Below are positions 31,313 through 38,034 of a stretch of 38,034 nt of DNA, one piece after another (positions within the stretch are counted from its first letter, which is position 1; each line of letters begins with the position of its first letter). The position numbers were made by a program, and so were the translations under genes. Source of the stretch: Saccoglossus kowalevskii (taxonomy: Eukaryota > Hemichordata > Enteropneusta > Harrimaniidae); NCBI RefSeq assembly GCF_000003605.2, contig NW_003120919.1, positions 144,786 through 182,819 on the forward strand, written 5' to 3'. The notes under the pieces are model-generated. The model was not told where the DNA came from. It saw only the letters and a program-made list of their open reading frames with translations, and did not search any database.

Positions 31313-31829
31313 CTGGAATAAATGAATCATGATAAAAATTGATGGAAGATATATTGTCTTTATTCCAATATTCGATTAGAAAACATACCCAGAATGCAAC
31401 AAATTGACATGCCAATTTCTCCTGATCTTGTCATTGAGGTGTTGTAAAAATGAGTAAATAAGTTTTGTTCACCTTTTCTAATAAATGGACTTATTTTAGA
31501 GTCTAAAAACGGCCTGCAAACATCAAAATTAGTTGCACTGTTAGTTTGCATATTCTTAACTGATGTATGACTCCTGGAATAAATGAATCATGACAAAAAA
31601 TGATGGAAGATATATTGACACTATTGCAATATTCGATTAGAAAACATACCCAGAATGCAACAACAAATTTATATGCTCATTTCCTTCGACCTCATCAATG
31701 AGGTGAATGAGTAAATCAGTTTTATTTACCTTTTCTAATAAATGGACTTATTTTAGAGTCCAAAAACGCCCTGTTAACATCCGCATTAGTTGCACTGTTA
31801 GTTTGCATATTTTTAACTGACGTATGGCG
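31308..31829. repeat. 261-bp tandem duplication
   Basis: The segment starting GACTCCTGGAATAAATGAAT at 31308 recurs at 31569, with the same internal order (GATGGAAGATATATTG, CGATTAGAAAACATACCCAG, CTTTTCTAATAAATGGACTT). The unit runs from the start of the last SULT exon to mid-way through the preceding one. It therefore copies an acceptor and a partial exon. Confidence 0.85.
31473..31567 (-). pseudogene. partial duplicate of the ISPFIRKG exon
   Basis: The 3' part of the 178-nt exon is repeated (VKNMQTNSATN, SKISPFIRK) with a GTGAAC donor but without the acceptor or 5' half. It arose from the 261-bp tandem duplication and is probably skipped. Confidence 0.8.
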
Positions 31830-31907
31830 TACTATAGCATCTACTAATTCTTCAGAAATCGGCCTTTCAACAAAGGCAGCCATCTTACGCACTGCATCAT
31901 GGGGATC
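31730..31907 (-). CDS. SULT exon: ISPFIRKG
   Basis: It encodes DPHDAVRKMAAFVERPISEE, HTSVKNMQTNSATN and SKISPFIRK plus one base. Acceptor GCACATAG, donor GTAAAT, 178 nt. The basic RKG start of the PAPS-binding C-terminal motif is intact and is completed by the next exon. Confidence 0.87.
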
Positions 31908-32543
31908 CTATGTGCAATCAAACATGGTGAAATGTTAATAGGATGAATCGTACAGTACAGTAAAATAAGCACATATTTAAATATATCTATAAAAATGTGG
32001 TAAAACCATTATTTTAATCAGATTCTGTTTAGCTACATTCATTCAGTGGACGATATCACAATCTAGCATTTCCATGCGCACGCTGGTATTAAGGGTTATT
32101 TCATCTGGCGCTTGGGAAACGTAAGTTGTTCGATTTGGGAGAGAGGGGATACGAATTTATTTCATATTAAGTGTGTCACTCAAACACTGGTGGAACTAGA
32201 AACGGACAAATGTGAACGTAAAATATTGTACATGTACAAATGGAAACTGAACTTGTACTTTTCAAAATTTTGCACTTTAATTTTTTTCCAGTTTTGATGA
32301 TCAACGGTTCCTAATATAGTCGATCAAATATTGTGACTGACCAATAGGACAGTATCTATGTAGTACATATTATAACTGACGTAAAGTTGCACGCGCTGCC
32401 TTCAGATTGAGATTCCCCTGTAGAGGGCGACAACCACAAACAGAAAATGAAACACTTTTTGTTGCATTGTATTGGCCGTCATACGAACGATACACCTAGA
32501 ATGATACAAACTACAGAAAGACCCTCCATGTTAAAATGTATCA

Positions 32544-32885
<342 letters not shown>

Positions 32886-32892
32886 CTAAGTA

Positions 32893-34030
32893 TGTATTCA
32901 ACTGTAGCAGTTTGCAGTCTACATATGAAAACAACTGCAGCAGTTTAAAGTCTGCATATGAATGCAACTGTTGTAGTTTACAATTTGAATATGAATACAA
33001 CTGTAGCAGTTTCCAGTCTGCACATGAATACAGCTGCAGCAGTTTACAGTCTGCATATGAATACAACTGTAGCAGTTTACAATCTACATATGAATACAGC
33101 TGTAGCAGTTTACAATTCAATTTGAATATGAATACATCTGTAGCAGTTTCGATTTTGCATATGAATACAGCTATAGCAGTTTACAATCTGAATATAAATA
33201 CATCTATAGTAGTTTACAATCTGCATATGAATACAACTGTAGCCGTTTACAATCTACATATGAATACGGCTGTGGCAGTTTACAATCTACATATGAATAC
33301 AACTGTAGCAGTTTACAGTCTGCATATGAATACAGCTGTAGTAGTTTACAATCTACATATGAATACAGCTGTAGCAGTTTACAATATGCATATGAATACA
33401 GCTGTAGTAGTTTACATTCTACATATGAATACAGCTGTAGTAGTTTACAATCTACATATGAATACAGCTGTAGCAGTTTACGGTCTGCATATGAATACAG
33501 CTGTAGCAGTTTACAATCTGCATATGAATACAACTGTAGCAGTTTACAATCTGCATATGAATACAACTGTAGCAGTTTACAATCTGCATATGAATACAAC
33601 TGTAGCAGTTTACAATCTGCATATGAATATATATTAGCAGTTTGCAATCTGCATATAAATACATCTGTAGCAGCTTACAATTTGAATATGAATACATCTG
33701 TAGTAGTTTACAATCTGCATATGAATTTAACTGTGGCTGTTTACAATCTGCATATGAATACAACTGTAGCAGTTTACAGTCTGCATATGAATAAATCTGT
33801 AGCAGTTTACAATCTGCATATGAATACATCTGTAGCGGTTTACAGTCTGCATATGAATACAACTATAGCAGTTTACAGTCTGCATATGAATACAGCTGCA
33901 GCAGTTTACAGTCTGCATATGAATACAGCTGCAGCAGTTTACAGTCTGCATATGAATACAGCTGTAGCAGTTTGTAATCTGTATATGAATACAGCTGTGG
34001 CAGTTTACAATCTGCATCTGTAGCAATTTA
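32893..34030 (+). repeat. 33-bp minisatellite, about 34 copies
   Basis: The 33-bp unit (TGCATATGAATACAACTGTA, then GCAGTTTACAATC) fills nearly the whole SULT intron between 32776 and 34042. Because 33 is a multiple of three and the unit lacks stops in some frames, long repetitive frames arise on both strands (HMNTAVAVYNL on plus, YSYADCKLLQL on minus). I regard these as by-products. Confidence 0.95.
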
Positions 34031-34041
34031 AAATAGTTTAC

Positions 34042-34171
34042 CTTGCCCATTTATGAACATCCGTAAAAATTGTGCCCAAGGACCTTTCTAAAATCCATGT
34101 TGTGCCGTACTTCGGTAGAAATGGTAGAAGGAAACACACGTGTCTTTGGGATTTCTTGCAACGTAGACTAT
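34042..34171 (-). pseudogene. SULT 3'-phosphate exon, copy B, with the same TAG
   Basis: It differs from copy A at only three of 130 positions by eye and has the same splice sites and the same in-frame TAG at codon 28. Using both copies in one mRNA would shift the frame (260 nt), so they could only be mutually exclusive. Confidence 0.8.
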
Positions 34172-34607
34172 CTGTTTGAAAAAAACATGCAACTGTTATG
34201 AGTCTAATAAATACCACTTATATAACGTAAACTCAATAGTAGTAAGGTTAAATGATTGTTAAAAAAATGTACTGTTTTTACTGTAGAAATTGTAATATGT
34301 TGCAATGTTACTAGTAATTGAAATAAGTTGTATTGCCTAATAATTTCAATACATTGCATTGATCGTCATTTACAATATTACTAGCAATTTCAATGTGTTG
34401 CATTACCGTCACTAGTAACTGTAATATATTACATACGCTAATGACTGGTAACTAATAACTGAAACGTGCAGCTTTGTGAACTATACGTTTGGTCATTATT
34501 GTGTCCATTAAATGTGAGGTAATGCAAAAGCCCTTTCACTATACCTTAAATATACTATCTATAAATCCCCCGATTAAAAGTTGCAAAAATAGTGAAGTTT
34601 TTATTTT

Positions 34608-34829
34608 GATATGAATACAACTGCATCAGTTTACAATCTGCATATGAATACAACTGCAGCAGTTTACAATCTGCATATGTATACAACTGTGTCAATTTAT
34701 AATCTGAATATGAATACAACTGCATCAGTGTACAGTCAGCATATGAATACATCGGTAACAGTTTACAACCTACATATGAATACAACTGTGGCAGTTTACA
34801 GTCTGCTTATGAATATGTAGCAGTTTAAA
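34608..34829 (+). repeat. 33-bp minisatellite, second array, about 7 copies
   Basis: It has the same unit as 32893-34030 and sits about 10 bp from the donor of SULT exon copy A, just as the large array sits about 10 bp from the donor of copy B. Array and exon were evidently duplicated together. Confidence 0.93.
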
Positions 34830-34838
34830 ATAGTTTAC

Positions 34839-34968
34839 CTTGCCCATTTATAAACATCTGTAAAAATTGTGCCCAAGGACCTTTCTAAAATCCCTGTTGT
34901 GCCGTACTTCGGTAGAAATGGTAGAAGGAAACACACGTGTCTTTGGGATTTCTTGCAACGTAGACTAT
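34839..34968 (-). pseudogene. SULT 3'-phosphate exon, copy A, with in-frame TAG
   Basis: It encodes IVYVARNPKDTCVSFYHFYR, then a short linker, TAG, and KGPWAQFL.MFINGQ before donor GTAAAC. Frame is kept on both sides of the TAG, so a single codon is affected. The acceptor is TTTTTTTCAAACAG. Length is 130 nt (phase 0 in, phase 1 out). Confidence 0.8.
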
Positions 34969-35064
34969 CTGTTTGAAAAAAAACATGCAACTGTTATAAG
35001 ACTAATAAATACCACTTATATAACGTAAACTCAATAGTAGTAAGGTTAAATGATTGTTAAAATT

Positions 35065-35400
35065 TACTAGACGTTACTAGTGAATGTTATATGTTGCATT
35101 ACCAGTTACTGTAGAAATTGTAATATGCTACATTGTTAGTAGTAATTGCAACAAGATAAATTGACCGTTACTAGTGATTGAAATAAGTTGTATTGCCTAA
35201 TAATTGTAATACATTGTATTGATCGTCATTTGCAATATTACTAGTAATTTCAATGTGTTGCATTACCGTCACTAGTAACTGTAATATGTTACATTGGCCA
35301 TTACTAGTAATTGTTATATCTTGCATTGTCCGTTACTAGTCATTATATTGACTACTAGTGATTGTAATAAGTTAAATTGACTGTTAATGACTGATAACTA
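35065..35400 (+). repeat. degenerate 32-bp repeats with ACTAGT
   Basis: Loose repeats of (C/G)TTACTAGTAATTG-TAATATGTTGCATT-GACC lie in a SULT intron. A shorter set occurs at 34280-34440. The unit is clear but copies are diverged and vary in length. Confidence 0.75.
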
Positions 35401-35507
35401 ATAACTGAAACGTACAGCATTGTGAACTATAAGTTTGGTCATTATTAACAATCTTGACTTGCAACTTTTATTGCAAGGCTTTGTTTATGAGCGTCGGCTC
35501 TTTTGAC

Positions 35508-35630
35508 ATGCGGTGGTCGTCACGCCGCGTCCTGTTCGATATGGGACTCATAGAGACGTACACAACGCGTGTGAAATGGATTGCTTATTTACATAAAATA
35601 TGAACAGGCGCTTTGCTGCGACCAATAAAG
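35508..35630. mobile_element. MITE, short subtype of the TTAAAG/GCGG family, copy 3
   Basis: The interior matches copies at 12555 and 19910 (GCCGCGTCCTGTTCGATATG, CAACGCGTGT, GAACAGGCGCT). The outer ends are eroded, lacking clear TTAA. It lies in the SULT intron between 35899 and 34968. Confidence 0.72.
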
Positions 35631-35898
35631 CCTATCTTGAATACAGTGCCTATGTTCACAAACACCTGAGTTTTGAAAATCTACGACACTGATCATGTCA
35701 AAAAACTTTTACCGTGAGAGAGATTTTTTAGCGAATTTCACCGACTAAATTTCACCATGCAATTATTTCTGAAACTTGAGTGCGAGGGTGACACCTAGCG
35801 GTGAGATGCAAACAAATTGATCATGATTTATCTATTCTGGAAAATATTACAACATACAAACTAAATGTACACACACACTTAACAACACTGTTACAAAC

Positions 35899-35999
35899 CT
35901 TATTATTTTTCAACGCTTGAGGCGGGAAAAACTTTACCTGCAAGTGTGACTTTATGAGTATTGGAGACGGCATTTGTATTATATGCGACAATCCATCCG
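35899..35999 (-). CDS. SULT exon: MPSP-LIKSHL block
   Basis: It encodes DGLSHIIQMPSPILIKSHL and FFPPQALKNNK. His in KSHL is the SULT catalytic base. The donor is GTTTGT in phase 0. Acceptor CAACTAG gives 101 nt, matching the vertebrate phase. An in-frame alternative acceptor at 36037 (GAAAAG) would give 138 nt in phase 0, which would fit the TAC|GTAAAA donor of the preceding exon better. Confidence 0.8.
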
Positions 36000-36624
36000 C
36001 TAGTTGAAGCATTGCATAAGGGGGTATTGGAATGTACTTTTCCCACGACTTTGGAATCAATAAACCAATTGTGTACGAATATAGAAAGGAAATTGATTTC
36101 ATGCTGTGAAAAAAGTAAATATTTAAATAAATCTGAATCTCCCGGATAAATGACCAACAACGTATTTTGACTGATTCGATATTGACAGTCTATTAGTAGT
36201 GTTCACGCTACTCGAAGTACGGGCTAAGATTTTAGCTAATTCCATGTGTTTGCATATCTTATATACTCAAATGCGTTCACACACGGGAGGAAACTGTGGT
36301 AAGCAAGGGCCAAGGAATGCGCAAACTTGCTGAGAATTTACAAAGACATTCAGTCATTTTAACTATGATTACTAGTACAGTAACTAGGAAGATATACATT
36401 TTAGTTTTACGGTTATAAAATAATACCAAAGCAAATTCAGAAAGTGTAGATTGCAGAATAACAAGAAGTAGAACAGAGTCTCATCATCAGTTCATTTTTT
36501 CCGAGAACAATCTATGTGTGTTCGCTTTGATTGTCATGTCGGAAATGGCAAGCAGAAATGAATATAATATAAAATATTCCAAATTGAATACGATCATGGC
36601 GTTTGAGGCGTTTAGTCCGAGGTA

Positions 36625-36820
36625 AGCGTTCACGCACACTTCGTTAGCCCGTGCTATGATCTGGACCGGGTTTTCAAAACGGTACAGATTGTATGTGTAC
36701 ATAGCAACTCTTTGCCCTTTGCACGTTTTCCTAGCACGGGCCACAGGGATAGAGGGACTGTGCACGGGCTAAGGTATTTGACCTCTTATCTCGTGTCTGG
36801 GAGCTGTGCGTGAACGCTAC
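36625..36820. mobile_element. MITE with AGCGTTCACGCACA ends
   Basis: AGCGTTCACGCACA at the left is inverted at the right (TGTGCGTGAACGCT). Inner blocks TAGCCCGTGC and GCACGGGCTA are also paired. A related single end occurs near 36198 (GTGTTCACGCTAC, CGGGCTAAG). Confidence 0.65.
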
Positions 36821-37093
36821 AAATGTAGCACATGGCAGATAGACTTATCCGATGTTGACGGTTAATTTTGCATATCAATTCACTAAATAATTAAAACTTC
36901 AACAGAAGCGATCATGATCATAAGGGTTCAAATAAATTCATTAATTTTTGTCTCGTTCTTAATTTATGTCCGTGCACGGCCACAAACACGCATTCATATA
37001 ATGACGCAATTTTTGCGCAACATATGTGGAATTTGCATAAAATTAGTAATACAACGCTATGGACCCATCTCCCAACATTAATCGTAAATATGT

Positions 37094-37097
37094 TATA

Positions 37098-37148
<51 letters not shown>
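37094..37148. repeat. (AT)n microsatellite
   Basis: A run of TA/AT dinucleotides, almost uninterrupted, lies 34 bp from the damaged SULT exon. Confidence 0.95.
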
Positions 37149-37150
<2 letters not shown>

Positions 37151-37181
37151 CAATCACTACTCACATAAAATTATTTTTTAC

Positions 37182-37289
37182 GTAGAATTCCATAAATGGT
37201 GACAGAATTTGTAGAAGTGTCTTCTTGTTACCTTCGAAATCTCCATTATTGAGAATCAGGGTCATAATTTCCTGCGTCCATGTTGTGCA
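37182..37289 (-). pseudogene. SULT exon: TTWTQEIM block (5' edge damaged)
   Basis: It encodes TTWTQEIMTLILNNGDFEG, a classic SULT segment just after the PAPS-binding loop, and then LSPFMEFY before a GTAAAA donor. A TAA lies in frame four codons before TGG, and no AG acceptor lies between. Just upstream in another frame is MFVVKYA, like the strand before the PKSG loop. A deletion of about ten bases would explain both. Confidence 0.65.
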
Positions 37290-38034
37290 TATTTAACAAC
37301 AAACATACTAGTATACAAGAGAACTGGTGATGGCTGTGAACCATAACCGCCTCAGCACAAAGGCTGTTGTGTATTACCAGGGAATGTAAAGGGAAATGTA
37401 TTGTAGTGTTACCTCTGTGCAATTTACATATATCTGCATTAACCTTCACTATTAAGGACAATATGGGAGTAGAAACAAGGCTACGAAAATTTTGCGAAAT
37501 AGTAGTTAGTTAGAATTACCAGACATTGTGGGATATAAAGAAGTGGCCTATTAACCCAATGGAACATACTTGCACATATCCATACATGTCTTATTGTGTG
37601 GGACAAAGCTGTCATTTACACAATCATAATAACTGGAAATGATTTCACAACAGAAAAAAAGTGTTATTACTGTAAATAATTATGAACAATACAAACTGAA
37701 ATTTAGAAAAAACTATGAACAAAAAATAATGAAAGTCTGTGATTTTCTGCACAGTTTCCAGGAAATTATTAACCAAACCATAACATTTATAAAAAGCACA
37801 GTGCAGAGATTCGAGTATATCAGAAATATAATCTTACAATTTCATACGAGTTGTCAAAACGTACAGTTTGGTGACATAATTCAAATTGTGTATAGTTCAA
37901 TATGCATACAACCACCCATATACTAGTACATTCTGACAATAAACTCCTCTTTCATATTGTGCAAATACAAACAAGACTTAAACTTTCCTGACAGTAACAT
38001 GTAAGCGTTGTATAAACCCGAATGACAGCTCTCG
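37290..38034. other. window end, expected SULT N-terminal exons not found
   Basis: On the minus strand no sequence resembles a SULT start or a complete PKSGT loop. A plus-strand frame at 37639-37926 (95 codons) is Asn/Ile/Gln-rich, has no family resemblance and is probably chance. N-terminal exons may lie beyond the window. Confidence 0.5.

Larger units (their letters stand above)
34021..35447. repeat. about 800-bp segmental tandem duplication carrying the SULT exon
   Basis: 34021-34501 and 34813-35447 are near-identical from the array edge through the exon and into the upstream intron, ending at a shared GAACTATA.GTTTGGTCATTATT. The distal copy is longer because of extra degenerate 32-bp repeats. 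Confidence 0.9.

Noticed and set aside
32912-33862. Long repetitive open frames on both strands (241, 147 and 136 codons)
   Set aside because: They are produced by the 33-bp minisatellite, whose period is a multiple of three. They lie in a SULT intron and resemble no protein family.
36487-36765. 92-codon minus-strand frame upstream of the SULT exons
   Set aside because: It overlaps an inverted-repeat element and has no SULT similarity.

Overview
The window looks like eukaryotic, probably marine-invertebrate, nuclear DNA. It is AT-rich, with GT-AG introns, dense short inverted-repeat transposons (MITEs) and several minisatellites. TRIM-NHL, secreted serine protease and cytosolic sulfotransferase genes together suit an invertebrate deuterostome or a lophotrochozoan, but I cannot name the phylum from sequence alone. 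There are no bacterial operons, CRISPR arrays or viral genes.

Layout. (1) 2-253, plus strand: the last codons of a TRIM/NHL-type beta-propeller gene, cut by the window start. (2) 254-8650: about 8.4 kb without a confident gene, holding MITEs, a degraded LINE reverse-transcriptase fragment and a pair of CTCF-like motifs. (3) 8651-10648, plus: an intact intronless TRIM-NHL E3 ligase of 665 codons. (4) 10649-16717: intergenic, with several inverted-repeat elements. (5) 16718-24194, minus: a six-exon chymotrypsin-fold secreted serine protease that I assembled by hand. It includes a 22-nt microexon, and all exon phases close (945 nt, 314 residues). Its introns hold MITEs, an AAC microsatellite and a 29/58-bp satellite. 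(6) 25063-26436: a 55-bp satellite running into a 607-bp assembly gap. (7) 26437-31205: no confident gene; a diverged segmental duplication and LTR-like signals. (8) 31206-37289, minus: a cytosolic sulfotransferase (SULT) locus with recognisable exons but apparent lesions.

The most interesting part is the SULT locus. The exon with the 3'-phosphate-binding motif is present twice, and both copies carry the same in-frame TAG. Each copy is followed by a 33-bp minisatellite whose unit carries splice-site-like motifs. A second, 261-bp duplication has copied part of a later exon. The PAPS-loop exon looks damaged. The locus is either a decaying pseudogene or a gene with unusual splicing or readthrough.

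The protease is the next most interesting. Its predicted activation site is Asn-Ile instead of Arg/Lys-Ile, and the inferred S1 pocket is Gly189/Asp226. The genes do not form an obvious pathway; each looks like a member of a gene family placed in repeat-rich DNA.
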